Assembly (NCBI GenBank): GCA_000507305.1
Contig: DF241198.1
Span: 1 to 64,000 of the forward strand
Length of the DNA: 64,000 nucleotides
Source of the DNA: Breviolum minutum Mf 1.05b.01
Taxonomy: Eukaryota; Sar; Dinophyceae; Suessiales; Symbiodiniaceae
Reading direction: 5' to 3'
Shown: positions 24,035 through 34,811 of the stretch, one piece after another
Position numbering within the stretch: the stretch's first letter is position 1
Layout: each line of letters begins with the position of its first letter
The notes under the pieces: model-generated
Told to the model about the DNA's origin: nothing
Seen by the model: the letters and a program-made list of their open reading frames with translations, nothing else
The model's database searches: none
Program-made: the position numbers and the translations under genes

Positions 24035-24110
24035 GGGTCTAAAGTCTTTTCTCCAAAGTATAATTGCATCAGTCCAACCACAAAGGCCCAAGGTATTTCA
24101 TCTCAGACCC
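24035..24110. mobile_element. GGTCTA unit 6 (76 bases)
   Basis: Ends GGGTCTAAAGTCTTTTCTCC and TTTCATCTCAGACCC; same subfamily as unit 5, 157 bases away in the same intron. Confidence 0.65.
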
Positions 24111-24248
24111 TTCAGGAAAACTCACCCAGCTAGAGACTACATGGATTGGGTGGTTAAAATGGTTAAAGGTCACTCAATAGATTCAAATGAATGCAAACAT
24201 ATTTCATTTGATCTTCTTTGTCAAAAACACAATGTTCCATAAAAGGGC

Positions 24249-24906
24249 TCATCTAGGATCAGGTAGGTACTCCAAAAACAAGTTTGAAGTGAAGGCTTCT
24301 TCAAAAGCATCCTGAATCCCATTCCACACTGTCGACAAGGCACGGTGTCTGTTTCGCAATGTTGTGGTTCCATTTTCAAAGTTCTTCAGGCGGTGAAGGC
24401 AGGCACAAAGGATGCCTTGCAAGGCGGGGTGCCTTGAGACCTCGCCTGTGACGATAGCTCTCACCAAGGACATCTCTGTCTCAGAAACAGTGCCACTGCT
24501 GCACAAAGACTGCATCAAGGAGTCGATATGATGTTTGGCAAACGAATGGCCTGGTTCTGTGTCTAAGCACGGAGAGACATAGGTTGCCATCCATGTTGCC
24601 AACGCATCCTTCATCTTGTGGCCCATGCGACCACACCAAAGAGAGCGAACCTTCAAGTGGAGCTTGTCGGTCTCCAATGAGAAGACCCACTCGTACATTG
24701 ATTGCTGTCGCCGCAAGTAGTTGGCACTGCTGCGCAACGTCTTCAGGAGGTCAGGCACAGACTCAGGGTCAAACATACGTGCATGCAGCACAGAGGCCAT
24801 GTCCATGCTCAAGACGAAGTTAGAGACTTTGGACAAGAACTTCTGCTGGTTGCACAGGTCGATGCAGTGCAAGCATGTCGAGTCACCTTCCTCTGCATGA
24901 CGTACC
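24249..24906 (-). CDS. Transposase-gene exon upstream of the DDE core
   Basis: Begins after TTTTTTGAG with VRHAEEGDSTCLHCIDLCNQ and runs through helical sequence (MASVLHARMFDPESVPDLLK; VRSLWCGRMGHKMKDALATW; SSGTVSETEMSLVRAIVTGE) to FLEYLPDPR. The CLHCIDLC cysteines could bind zinc, but the set is incomplete. Its place between the zinc-finger exon and the DDE-like exon suggests a linker or DNA-binding helical region of the same protein. Confidence 0.5.
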
Positions 24907-25218
24907 TCAAAAAAAAATGTATGAAGAATTGCTGATGGGTGATGGGAAGAGGCTGGATATGCTGGGAAGATCTTGGAAATAATTTCCAGTAACTTCATTG
25001 AAAACACCTGAAAACATCTGAAAACCAGGTCAAATCTACCGCCCGAATCCAGTAACCGGGGCGAGGCACTTTGCCATGTCGAACACATTGAGTTGACCTG
25101 AGAACCCAATCTCCTGCACACACCAACAAACTTGGCTCATCTTGGCTCATTAAAGGTCATTAAAAGAAAAACTAACACATGGATTCTAAAACTGCGCCTA
25201 TGCCAAACAACATCAAAC

Positions 25219-25404
25219 AACGCTACCACTGAAAGGCAACTTGGGGATCATTGTTTACAAGGATAGGGTCTAAAATGGTCTTTCCTTGAACTTGACATGT
25301 TCATCACCACCTGAAGTCTATGGTAAGTTGATTCTAGACCTTTATTGATATTTCTATCTTGAAATCTGGATTACAGATATCTGTTGGACTAATGCCTAAA
25401 AGTT
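25219..25404. repeat. 190-base intron repeat, copy 1 of 3
   Basis: Begins CTACCACTGAAAGGCAACTT, contains a GGTCTA unit and ends near GGACTAATGCCTAAAAG. Almost identical copies lie at 26,441-26,628 and 26,774-26,920, so both sides of the zinc-finger exon carry the same intronic sequence. Confidence 0.85.
25266..25340. mobile_element. GGTCTA unit 7 (75 bases)
   Basis: Ends GGGTCTAAAATGGTC and GTTGATTCTAGACC; sits inside the first 190-base intron repeat. Confidence 0.7.
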
Positions 25405-25659
25405 CAAACCCATTGGTGTCCCCGTCCTGTGTTGCAATTCTGCTGGATAGAGTGGCAATTCATTTTGCGTGGTGTCTCAGTCCTTCAGGGGCGATGGAAT
25501 TTGGGAAACAAAACACACCCCAACACAGCTATATGATGCTATATGCTCTTGTTGGACCCTGTTTTGGGTGAAGATTTTGGGGGGCAAGGGAATGAAACAT
25601 AGGGTTTTGTCTCAACAAATCGCAACGCAACATCTGCACATTGATTAAACTTCTTTTGT

Positions 25660-26432
25660 TGTGCAGCAACTTCCCCCCCCAAAAAAAAAACGGTCCAGTC
25701 TAAAGACGCAAACTGGCTATATGTCTCAAAGACCGGCCGCATATCAGATCCCAAGCGCGTGGCACGTCCCAGTGAAGAACCAAGGCGACATCCACCACAA
25801 GTCCCAAGCTCCAAACCAGCATCCTCCGCACGCTGTTCCAGTTGCTGCTTCTGCTCCGACTCCTTCGTAATGCCAACCTTCCAACGACGTCGATGCTCTG
25901 CACCACTTGTATGCTGGAAGATTTTTGCCCTGTTTCGTCCTTCGAAAGCGCAGCTGCACCATGGGCACAGCACACCGTTCTTCTTTCCTTCAGCGCCTTT
26001 TTGAAGAGGCTCCAGGCGGTGAAGTTGTATCAGTTGTTCTTTTGACATTTGATATTCTGATTCAATGGAAACCTCTGTCTTCTCAACGGGCTCCTGCTTG
26101 ATCTGAACACCACCCTGCTCGATCTCAACGATCTGAACATCCTCCTGCTTGATCTGAACACCCTCCTGCTTGATCTGAACGCCGTCCTGCTTCATCTTTT
26201 CCTGTTCCATGCAACGTTTCCTCTTCAGGGGCTTCAGAGGCTTGCCAGCACCTTGCAATGATTCCAACTTCTGGACAGTTTCTGAGACTTGCACCTTCAA
26301 AGCTTCAAGTGCACCTGCCAATGATGTTTGTGACAAACCATGCTCGGAGAAGAATTGGCCACATACTTCACATTCTCCAGGAATCTCGCCACGTTCCTTG
26401 TTTGGGGTCGCAAGAAGTTTGTGGACAGCTCA
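25660..26432 (-). CDS. Candidate transposase, zinc-finger exon with IKQE repeats
   Basis: Begins about 26,432 with VHKLLATPNKERGEIPGECE and contains two Cys/His groups: ECEVCGQFFSEHG, and later CPWCSCAFEGRNRAKIF followed by HTSGAEH, of the C2H2 type used for DNA recognition. Between them lies LESLQGAGKPLKPLKRKRC, a basic possible nuclear signal, then repeats of about seven residues (VQIKQEG, VQIKQED, VQIKQEP). IKQE matches the SUMO acceptor consensus hydrophobic-K-x-E. An Arg/Glu-rich segment follows. The phrase LQGAGKPL recurs in the exon at 30,430-30,612, suggesting gene duplication within the element. The 3' edge is uncertain because the frame continues into an A-rich tract near 25,680. 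Confidence 0.55.
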
Positions 26433-26484
26433 TTAAACATTGCTACTACTGAAAGGCAACTTGGGGATCATTGTTCACAAGGAT

Positions 26485-26559
26485 GGGTCTAAAATGGTCT
26501 TTCCTTGAACTTGACATGTTCATCACCACCTGAAGTCTATGGTAAGTTGATTCTAGACC
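26485..26559. mobile_element. GGTCTA unit 8 (75 bases)
   Basis: Ends GGGTCTAAAATGGTC and TTGATTCTAGACC; second 190-base intron repeat, immediately upstream (gene sense) of the zinc-finger exon. A lone GGTCTAACATAGT half-unit follows at 26,668. Confidence 0.7.
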
Positions 26560-26817
26560 TTTATTGATATTTCTATCTTGAAATCTGGATTACAGATTTC
26601 TGTTGGACTAATGCCTAAAAGTGCAAAACAAAACTGAACATGGCATGAGGTTCATCCAAAACATGAAGGTCTAACATAGTGCATCTGGATCTCTTAATGC
26701 CCACTAAGTTGCATTCATCTATGGAAATTTGATTGAACAACCACAGCAACATTAAACCAGCCACAATGTCAGCGCTACTGCTGGAAGGCAACTTGGGGAT
26801 CATTGTTCACAAGGATA

Positions 26818-26892
26818 GGGTCTAAAATGGTCTTTCCTTGAACTTGACATGTTCATCACCACCTGAAGTCTATGGTAAGTTGATTCTAGACC
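26818..26892. mobile_element. GGTCTA unit 9 (75 bases)
   Basis: Same subfamily as units 7 and 8, in the third 190-base intron repeat. Confidence 0.7.
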
Positions 26893-27034
26893 TTTATTGA
26901 TATATTCATCTTGAAATCTTTCATTGGAGTACTCCTGCACATGCACCAACAAGTCTTTTACACCAACACATCATCACACCCACACCCCTTTGCCACCCAT
27001 GTTTTTTTTTCTACCTGACTAGACTGACAGACAT

Positions 27035-27725
27035 TCAATTGTGTCGAGGTGGGACTGGCAGAGGGCCAGCTTGAAGAGTGATATGAAGATCAGCCAATCT
27101 TAATGCCAAACTTAGCATTGGTTCGTTCCCTGGCTCAACCTGACCCACCAAAAATGAAAAAGATTCCATTGCGGCAGCGACCTTGCGCTCTGCAATTCTC
27201 ATATTCCACACATCCATTTCAAAGAAGATGCAATCTGAAAAAATTCTGGGAATGATGTTGATTTCAACCTGTATCTGCTGAGATTCATCTAGAAGGAGAT
27301 GTTGGTAATTTGCAAACAAGGATGGTCTAGATAGATAGTCCTGGTCAGAAGAAACACAGGCGCCTAGCAATTGCACAAGCTCAGTCATGCAGGAGGAAAT
27401 GAACTCTTCAATCATCGGGAACCTCTCATGGAAAACATCCTTGCCCACAATTGTTTTCAAGTCGTCCAGGCAAGCGAAAGCAGCCAAACCACTGAGGATA
27501 ATTCCAGGAACTCGCACCCCTGTCCCAACAGCGGTATGAACATTGTGTCGGACATCACACATGAAAGAAAATGCCACTGCAGACATGGTCGGTGCTGCAG
27601 CCGCACCACCCGAGATTTTTGATGGAGTCGGGACTCCAGATGCAAGATCTGCCACAGCGCCGCAAAGTGTTGCAAACGTATGCAAACGTAGCAGCACCAA
27701 AAACATTTTAACCCGAACGGACCCC
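27035..27725 (-). CDS. Transposon-encoded exon, helical, unknown
   Basis: Minus-strand frame of about 220 residues including TFATLCGAVADLASGVPTPS, PTMSAVAFSFMCDVRHNVHT, FHERFPMIEEFISSCMTELV and SLFANYQHLLLDESQQIQVE, ending near LPVPPRHN. The hydrophobic and acidic periodicity suggests an all-helical protein. It may be the N-terminal part of the transposase gene (it is directly upstream in gene sense of the zinc-finger exon) or the last exon of the GDGNC gene. A GTAG donor-like sequence follows at about 27,010. Confidence 0.45.
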
Positions 27726-27959
27726 CCATTGAACCAAGATTAAAGAAAGACATAGAAGCACCATGCCTATCCATGCTTATCCCTATGAGATCCACCATGG
27801 TCAAATCAGATCCTCAAGCTTTCTGACGCAATCGCTCCACAGGCCACTTGCACAGCTGGGGCGGCCCCTCCTGACATGTTGATTTTTGCTTGGTAGTGCA
27901 CCAGTGCCTATAAAATGGTTACACTACCAAAGTCTCTCGAAACCAAATACACCAAAAAA

Positions 27960-28004
27960 GGCTCTAAGTATCTCACAGTATCATTTAGTCATTTATTTTA
28001 GACC
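27960..28004. mobile_element. Short GGTCTA-type unit (45 bases)
   Basis: Ends GGCTCTAAGTAT and ATTTTAGACC. The minus-strand exon frame at 27,985-29,012 runs open to GTGCAGTG|GTCTAAAAT here, another case of an exon frame meeting the repeat. Confidence 0.45.
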
Positions 28005-29012
28005 ACTGCACCCGGACCTGTACCCAACAAAACCACCAATGTAAACTTGCACAAACCCTAGCCAAGAGTTCCAGGACCCACCAAAACAATTCTGCAAAAC
28101 CTTGAAGATCTGTGTTCAATTCCAAGCCAAGGCACACCATAGGACAACCTGCTTTCTGATGGGCCATGTTGAAGCATCGATAGGTCAACCCCTTCTCGGC
28201 CAAGAATTTTTGAAACTCCTGCTCGAACTTGACCCGCACAGCTGGCTCCAAGCGCTTGCCTGACCGTTTCTTGGATTTGGCAACCTCTTCTGTTTGATCT
28301 CCCTCCTTCGGCTTGCCAGAAGAAGCTGCCGCATGATCATCAGGCAAACGAACCACCATGGTGAGAACCTCTGGAGGAGCATCTGCAATCAACTTGCCTC
28401 CATCTTTGTCTGGTGTGAACGGCAAGCTCTTACGCCTTTTCTTCTGGCGTCTCTCTGGCGTAAAATGTTTTTCTTCAACTTCCTCCTTCCAGCATCTTAA
28501 ATCCACCCTCCCTCTGAGAAAGCGAGACCATATCTGCTGCCAAACAGGATCCGCAGCCACTTTGCGCCACATCTCAGAAAGTTCCTGTCGATGGGCCCTC
28601 TTGATCGCTCGCATGTCACCATCACTAGCTGAAGGAGCGGAAACTGATGCCAGTGGAGCATTTTCAAGGAAGCACATGGTTGTTTGCACTCCACAATTCC
28701 CATCGCCTGCAGTAGGCCGGGCAAGAATCTTGAAGGATTGCCACAGCCCATCGAGCAAGGCTTCCAAGTTCGACTGCTGCAATTTGGCCACATCAATTTG
28801 TTCTTCAATGGACCAACTGAAGATTGCAGCATCTTCTTGAAGGGGATCCACCCTTTCAAGGCTCTGGGTTAATTGGGCTACCTTCCAACTCATTCCATGC
28901 TCAGCTTCCTTCTTGACTTCTTGCATGATTGTCTCTATGTTCTCCGCTGTCGAAACACTTGGACCCATCCAGCCTGGGATCCAGTGGATGCACTCTGCTT
29001 GTTGGACTGCAC
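28005..29012 (-). CDS. Transposon cargo exon with GDGNC motif (OTU-protease-like?)
   Basis: Starts after ACTTGGCCAG at 29,012 with AVQQAECIHWIPGWMGPS. It contains ILARPTAGDGNCGVQTTM; a D-G-N-C signature followed by a helix is how the catalytic Cys of OTU-family deubiquitinating proteases begins. Further on are a basic stretch (ERRQKKRRKSLPFTPDK), PPEVLTMVVRLPDDH, another basic stretch (KSKKRSGKRLEPAVR) and MAHQKAGCPMVCLGLELN. The typical OTU His region was not identified in this exon; an OTU-like middle segment appears instead in an upstream exon (29,960-30,258), which would be an unusual order. Function is therefore open: a DNA-binding nuclear protein with a protease-like motif is the most that can be said. 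Confidence 0.45.
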
Positions 29013-29174
29013 CTGGCCAAGTGAAAACAAAGCCATTCTACCAGCATAAAGACAGTTCACTGAAATGGGCAGTTTGTTGCATCAATTTTGAAAAGAAACC
29101 ATTCTCTTCTAGACCCCCAATATTTTTCCTCAGAAATTAACGGTGTCAAAATTAATGAATGCTACATTGATGTT

Positions 29175-29249
29175 GGGTCTACAATGGTAGCCCTGCTGCT
29201 GTGTTACCTTGCCAATTGCCAAAAACACAGGGGTCACCATTTTAGACCC
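29175..29249. mobile_element. GGTCTA unit 10 (75 bases)
   Basis: Clear inverted ends: GGGTCTACAATGGTAGCCC and GGGGTCACCATTTTAGACCC. In the intron upstream (gene sense) of the GDGNC exon. Confidence 0.8.
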
Positions 29250-29403
29250 CTCCACAAAGTTTCACTGTGGAGACATTCATGAACATATCTCAGATGACTT
29301 TGACATGGCCTTTCAAATAGACCCCTTGAAAGCCCTAAATTCAAAAGTTCCAATTTAATTGGATCCACATAGACTACCAGATGCTGAGTTACATCCATGG
29401 GAA

Positions 29404-29477
29404 GGGTCTATAATGGTGTTCCTAATGCTGAGTTACCCTGTCTGTTCTAAAAAACACAGGGGGTAATAGTCTAGACC
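29404..29477. mobile_element. GGTCTA unit 11 (74 bases)
   Basis: Starts GGGTCTATAATGGTGTTCC and ends AATAGTCTAGACC; same intron as unit 10, about 155 bases further. A degenerate third copy may end at TCTAGACCCC near 29,116. Confidence 0.7.
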
Positions 29478-29590
29478 ATCACACTGATAACCATCATCCA
29501 ATATCATCCGAGCCCAACCTACCTACAGTACATGTCCAAACAATTGAAAAAAACACCAAAAACCTTTCCCAAACAATCCCAAACATGCAT

Positions 29591-29761
29591 TTAAAAATCT
29601 CTTGGGCCTGAATACGTGGCTGCACAAAGTACTGCTACCCTTGTCCGCTCGGTTTCTTGATCACTCGGGGGATTAGGAGCATCTTCCCTCAACTCCTCAT
29701 CCAAAATGCTTTGCACAAATGAGTAAGCATCTTGGACTGCCTTGTCGCCTGCCAGATGCCG
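29591..29761 (-). CDS. Short transposon-encoded exon
   Basis: Begins after CATCACCAG with RHLAGDKAVQDAYSFVQSIL and continues DEELREDAPNPPSDQETERT to a stop after YSGPRDF. Acidic and protein-like; no domain. Probably joins the exon at 29,960-30,258 to the GDGNC exon. Confidence 0.4.
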   Translation of the reverse strand, partial: RHLAGDKAVQDAYSFVQSILDEELREDAPNPPSDQETERTRVAVLCAATYSGPRDF

Positions 29762-29959
29762 CTGGTGATGGCGGGTGTATTGTTTTTTTTTAATGTTTTT
29801 TAGGTTCATGTTTGTGTAAAACTGAAAAAAATTGGGTGCTCAAAACTGTCATAAAACCTTTCAAAACGAACTTTTCGAGCACCCTAGGGTTGAAGGTAGT
29901 GAAGGTAGTTTGAGGTGCTGCTAGATGCACTGTTGGGATCTGTTGGGACATGTTGGGAC

Positions 29960-30258
29960 CCTATAAAACAACTTACGATAGCCAAACTTGATCGAAATTG
30001 ACCAAAAAAGTGAGCAGCCAACACCGCCCACAATATCCACAACCCGAAGGCCTTCCTTCCAAACTAAGACCTTCAAATCATAGCCTTTCTGCGAGGCCCA
30101 CAAAAAAAGGTCTGGGAACTCAAGAAAAGTGCCGTCTTGCTCAAGTCGCTTCGCCCAAGCCATGATGTCTTGAATCGGACCACCTGAGCACCACAGCGAC
30201 ATTTGAGGGAAGGAAGGGTGAACAGCCATACGGTTGATGGAAAAAATCCTGCATGATA
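29960..30258 (-). CDS. Transposon-encoded exon with OTU-like middle segment
   Basis: Bounded by ATCATGCAG at about 30,258 and a canonical GTAAGT donor at about 29,966. It reads NRMAVHPSFPQMSLWCSGGP, then MAWAKRLEQDGTFLEFPDLF and LWASQKGYDLKVLVWKEGLR. The pattern of a Gly near an acidic pair, then a helix, then a strand of the type I-x-V-L is what surrounds the middle of OTU protease domains (the segment where the chain senses ubiquitin), but key residues cannot be confirmed by eye. Confidence 0.4.
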
Positions 30259-30429
30259 TCACAACCTTTCCTCAACCTTTACTGTACCTAAAGCAGTTTA
30301 CTGAGTGAGCCCCACAAAAAAGCTGGTCTAGAGCAGTTTCCTCAACTTCTCAGGCATCCACATCCACAGGGGGGAAGGAATCAAGATGGGATTAGATGGG
30401 CACATTTTTCGGGAAATCTTTGTGGCGGT

Positions 30430-30612
30430 TAGGCGGTTACTGCACTTACTGAATGTCATCCAGGCACGTGAATGAGCATAGCCCCAAAGTTGCATAGCGG
30501 CATCTCCGTATTGCATTTCTCTCTCAAGCTCATCGAAAGGTTCCTTGTCCTTGTTCTTGTTCTGCTTCTCCGGGGTCATCTCCAAAGGCTTGCCAGCACC
30601 TTGGAGGTCGTT
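30430..30612 (-). CDS. Short exon sharing LQGAGKPL with the zinc-finger exon
   Basis: Reads DLQGAGKPLEMTPEKQNKNK and then LEREMQYGDAAMQLWGYAHS and RAWMTFS. The shared LQGAGKPL phrase links it to the transposase zinc-finger exon at 25,660-26,432 and hints at an older duplication. No function assigned. Confidence 0.4.
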
Positions 30613-30769
30613 GAAATTTTACAATCTCAAAGAGAAAGAAGCCGGTTCGCCGGTTTGTTCTCGGGAAACTAAAGATGAGTAAAGCACAATGTTCAAAACA
30701 AATAATGTGGCCAACTTGCATCATCATGCCTTGACAATTGAACTGCAAGCCCCAAAAGAAACTGAAGCA

Positions 30770-33480
30770 TTTAGTGAGACTTTGCCTAGATGGGTGGGTC
30801 TAAAATGGTGTAACCCAACATTGCAAATCTAAAACAAACCATCAATGCATTGGGAAGTTCATGATAGACCCCAAACAAATGGGAAACACCTACAACACCG
30901 ACACCTACAAAAAGGCTCCTGCCACCCAAAAAAAATCAAGAAGGAATCAATGAGGGCCCACACTGCCAGCAATTGCACCACTTTGACCATTCCCACCTCA
31001 CAAGATGCCAACTCCAAGATTAATATTCATCTTGGGAAGAAAAACAAAACTGGCAAAGATCTTGTACATCTGATTTAGTGAGACTTTGCCTAGATGGGTG
31101 GGTCTGAAATGGTGTACCCCAACATTGCAAATCCAAAAAAAAACATCAATGCATTGGGAAGTTCATGATAGACCCCAGACAAATGAGAAAATGCCTTGCC
31201 AATTGAACTGCAAGCCCCAAAACAAACTGAAGCATGTAGTGAGACTTTGTGGGTCTAAAATGGTGTAACCCAACATTGCAAATCTAAAACAAACAATCAA
31301 TGCATTGGGAAGTTCATGATAGACCCCAAACAAATGGGAAACACCTACAACACCCACACCTACCAAACCCTCAAAATCCCAAGTCCCAAATTTCAAAATT
31401 AAAAAATCCAAATTCAAAATACACAATGCCAAAACTCCAAATTCCAAAATGCAAAGCACAATGGACACAAAGCAATGCGTTGGATCCAGTTCATGATACC
31501 AAAGAAAACACAGAAACAATCAGAAACACCTGCCGCAGAAGGATTTCACCCAGGGCCCACGCTGCCAGTGTTTCCATTGGTGCTTGCAAGGCCACCTTAC
31601 TGGCAAATTCTAGGTCTGATTTTCATGAGACTTTGGCTGGATGGTGTACCCCACAAAAAAAATCAAAAACACAACATCTAGATCTAGTCATTGGTAAGTT
31701 CACGATACACCCACATAGACCCACGCTCTCCCTGGTAGTGAAACCACAAATAAACAAACGAGCTCCCCACTGGCTCTGCTCACTTCATTGTTTGGTCTAT
31801 CCTGCGTAGCTGTGTTGGGATGTGTTGTGGGGGTGTCAACTATTTCCCAATTTTCCATCATTTTCCATCTTCATATTTCAACAACACTCTCCCAACTATA
31901 TCTCCAACTATGCCACATGGCCTCTCTCTGTGTTGGCACAGCTGGACCCTCACCGTCCCTTGGCGGGTCAGCTGATGCAATTCTTCCTCAGAAGCAAAAA
32001 AACACAATTTTGGAGAATGCAAAAAACACATTTTCCGTGATTTGCAGGAGTATGACCTTTCAACTTAAGTAATAACTATCTTGAACTAAGATGAATTAAG
32101 AGCAAATATAATTCACCACCCTGTTCAACACTGCCCTGACTCAAAGTTGTGAAGTTCCACAGGGCCCCCACCTTCACTGCCGGATGCATCGGCGGTTGTC
32201 GCTTCCTGCGCAAACTCTACAACTAAGGTTCAAGGATTAGACCTTTTGGTATGTGAAAAACAAGGCCAACTCTGGAGGTCCAAATATCCTTCCATGTGAA
32301 TTTCGAGATCAAGAGAATTTTTTGGCTAACCACGCAGGTTCCATCTCAATATAGGAGTGTGGTTTTGGGTCTTATGTGATACCATCCTTGGCCTTGTTTC
32401 AAGTCTAAAACCCGAAGCCTATCAATGGCCATGTTTTTCCAAAAGGAATGGGGGCTATTGGGGACTTACAATCGATGCACCTCTGTCTGTGTCGGCACAG
32501 CTGCAACCACGCTATTCCCTAGCGCTTCAGCTTCCGCAATTCCACCTTAGATTGTCGGAAGGAATTCATTGCAAAAACAATTCGTATCATGGGTTTGCCT
32601 ATCTTCATGGTCAAACTCGACTCTACACATTCTTGGAATAAAAAAACCCATCCATCCATGATCCATCATGATCATATCATGATCCTCCATATAGGCAAAA
32701 AGCAGCACCAAAAACAACCACCATTTTTTCCATTCCAAAGCAGATGAGAAAAAATGGACATTTTGGGCATACAAACCTCCAAAATTAAGAAAAACAAGAA
32801 TGTGTTGTGAATGCCCTAAATTGCTGCGACTTCCCAGGGCCCGCACTGGCAGTGTTTCCAGCACTGCTTGCAATGCCACCTCACAGCCATTTGCCAGGCG
32901 GTGTCGCAAAGTTACAGGTCTGATTTTAATGAGACTTTGCCTAGGTGTGTGGGTCTATAATGGTGTACCTCAACACTGACAATGTCAACAAAAGACCTAA
33001 CCATTGGTAAGTCCATGGTAGACCCCACACAAAATAAAAACACCTACAACACCTACCAAATTTTGAAAAGTCTGCGCCACCAAAAAGATCTAAAGAAAGA
33101 ATTCCACCAGGGCCCACACTGCCAGCAATTCCAACACTTTGATCATTCCCACCTCACAGCATTGAAATTCATTGCTTACAATTCAGCTTGAGAGCAAAAA
33201 CAAATGTGGCAAAGATCTTGTACATCTGATTTAGTGAGACTTTGCCTAGATGGGTGGGTCTAGAATGGTGTAACCCAACACTACAAATCCAAAACATATC
33301 ACTAATGGATTGGGAAGTTCATGATAGACCCCAAGAACACTGAGAAACATCCACCAAAGAAGAATCTCATTTCAGGGCCCACACTGCCAGTGCTTCCAGC
33401 ATTGCTTTCAATGCCACCTCAGACATGCGGTGTGGCAAAGTTCTAGGTATGATCTTAATGTGGTTTCATGAGACTTTGCC
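30770..33480. repeat. Array of GGTCTA-bearing repeats
   Basis: A recurring module opens with GTGAGACTTTGCCTAGATGG, contains a GGTCTA unit ending TTCATGATAGACCCC, and is often followed by GGGCCCACACTGCCAG and a TTCCAGCATTGC-type stretch. GGTCTA units are at 30,796-30,871, 31,100-31,175, 31,251-31,326, 32,951-33,025 and 33,256-33,331 (75-76 bases each); the GGGCCCAC..TGCCAG motif recurs near 30,953, 31,552, 32,838, 33,110 and 33,377. A TCCAAAA block lies at 31,370-31,460. No gene is convincing here. Confidence 0.8.
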
Positions 33481-33793
33481 TGTTACATGGGTGTGTCACA
33501 CAACGTTCAATGAAGCCATATGATGCCCCCACCCCCATCACAACAAACCTTTTTGCTGGAATCTTGACACTCCCACAGCTCGCACTGTCTAGGCAATGCA
33601 ACAATCTAATGGATCTAAGTAGTGCAAATTTAATTTAGCAATAGGTAGGCAAGTCTTTGACTTGATTCAAAACCAAGCTGTGCGCCACTGATAGCAACCT
33701 CATGCTGTTTCAGTCAGCTTCTTAGATTGGCCATTCACATTGAAAGAAGTTTTTTCCATCAATCTTTCACATACTTCGAACATCTTCACTGAC

Positions 33794-34492
33794 TCATTCT
33801 CCGTTTCTGGGATCAGAGTCAAGGACCTTGACCTTGCGTTTCTTCTGGCAAGGCTCTGCAGGTTCTACATGATAACCCAAACCTTTAGTATAGTCCATTG
33901 TGTGCACCATCATCAGGCCAAATGATGACTCAGCTCCAAAATCACTGCTGCTGTCCGGAGTCTTGGGTGCCATCAAAAGGTTCCTCACAACTGCAGGACC
34001 TGTAGAACCACCTTCAAGGGATTCTAGATAATCAGTGCCCCACATGTCACCAATCCACTCTGGCAATTCAAGGGGCTGCGGCAGCAAGGGGAGCTGAGGA
34101 GGCAATTTGCGTTGAGAGGAAAGGCGACTTGCCAAACAAACGCATCCATTTGCACACCCCCTGCCCTTGCAATGTGCTGGTGAATAGTCATCAACATAGT
34201 CTGATGCTCTAAAAATGATGGGAGAACCAGGATTTGCAGGATTTCTTCCATTCTGGTACTGGGTGGACAGAAGATGCTTAGGCGTGGTTGGACATGCAAT
34301 GTCGTCAACAGATGGCGGATTCTGTTTCCTCTCCATTTTTGGAACATCAATCCCCCCCATCAGCCAGGGATCTTGTATGACTTCAGAGTCATTCTCCCTT
34401 TTTGGGAGATCAAGTCCCCACATGCCCTGCCAGGGATCTACTTCAACTTCAAAGTCTACCAAGTCCATGGCACGCAAAGACATGTCAGCCAT
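33794..34492 (-). CDS. Transposon cargo protein, nuclear-signal C-terminus
   Basis: A single open frame of 232 residues from ATG at 34,492 (MADMSLRAMDLVDFEVEVDP) to a stop at 33,794. An N-terminal segment is internally repeated: DPWQGMWGLDLPKREN and DPWLMGGIDVPKMER. A Cys-rich patch CKGRGCANGCVCL lies in the middle, and CQKKRKVKVL near the end resembles a classical nuclear import signal. The upstream in-frame extension (to 34,612) crosses repeat sequence, so the internal ATG is preferred. Acidic, Pro-rich and probably largely disordered; it could be a regulatory or transactivating protein of the element. No homolog recognised. Confidence 0.55.
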   Translation of the reverse strand: MADMSLRAMDLVDFEVEVDPWQGMWGLDLPKRENDSEVIQDPWLMGGIDVPKMERKQNPPSVDDIACPTTPKHLLSTQYQNGRNPANPGSPIIFRASDYVDDYSPAHCKGRGCANGCVCLASRLSSQRKLPPQLPLLPQPLELPEWIGDMWGTDYLESLEGGSTGPAVVRNLLMAPKTPDSSSDFGAESSFGLMMVHTMDYTKGLGYHVEPAEPCQKKRKVKVLDSDPRNGE

Positions 34493-34539
34493 GACTGCAA
34501 CCAACTGAGCAAAGTTTAAATGGTTTGGTTGGCCAACTG

Positions 34540-34680
34540 AGCAAAAAATGCTACACAAATAAGAAAATAGGACACACAAAGTTAGAATGTCTTGGTTGGC
34601 AAACTGACTCAAAAGTTGGAAAAGTTAGAATGTCTCGGTTGGCCAACTGACTCAAAAATTGGAACACAAAATAACAAGGT
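34540..34680. repeat. Short tandem repeat GTTAGAATGTCT...TTGGCCAACTGA
   Basis: Two to three imperfect copies of a segment of about 45 bases (GTTAGAATGTCTTGGTTGGC and relatives) immediately upstream, in gene sense, of the 34,492 start codon. Could be promoter-proximal repeats of the cargo gene. Confidence 0.6.
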
Positions 34681-34811
34681 GAAGAAAGTACAATCCCACC
34701 CTGTGGTTCCACACTGTTTGGTGCAACAGTTCCTTGTGCCTGCAAATCCAAGTAAGAGGGTGAGGTTGCAAGGAAATCTAGAATCTAGGACAAACATGAA
34801 ATGACCAGGAA

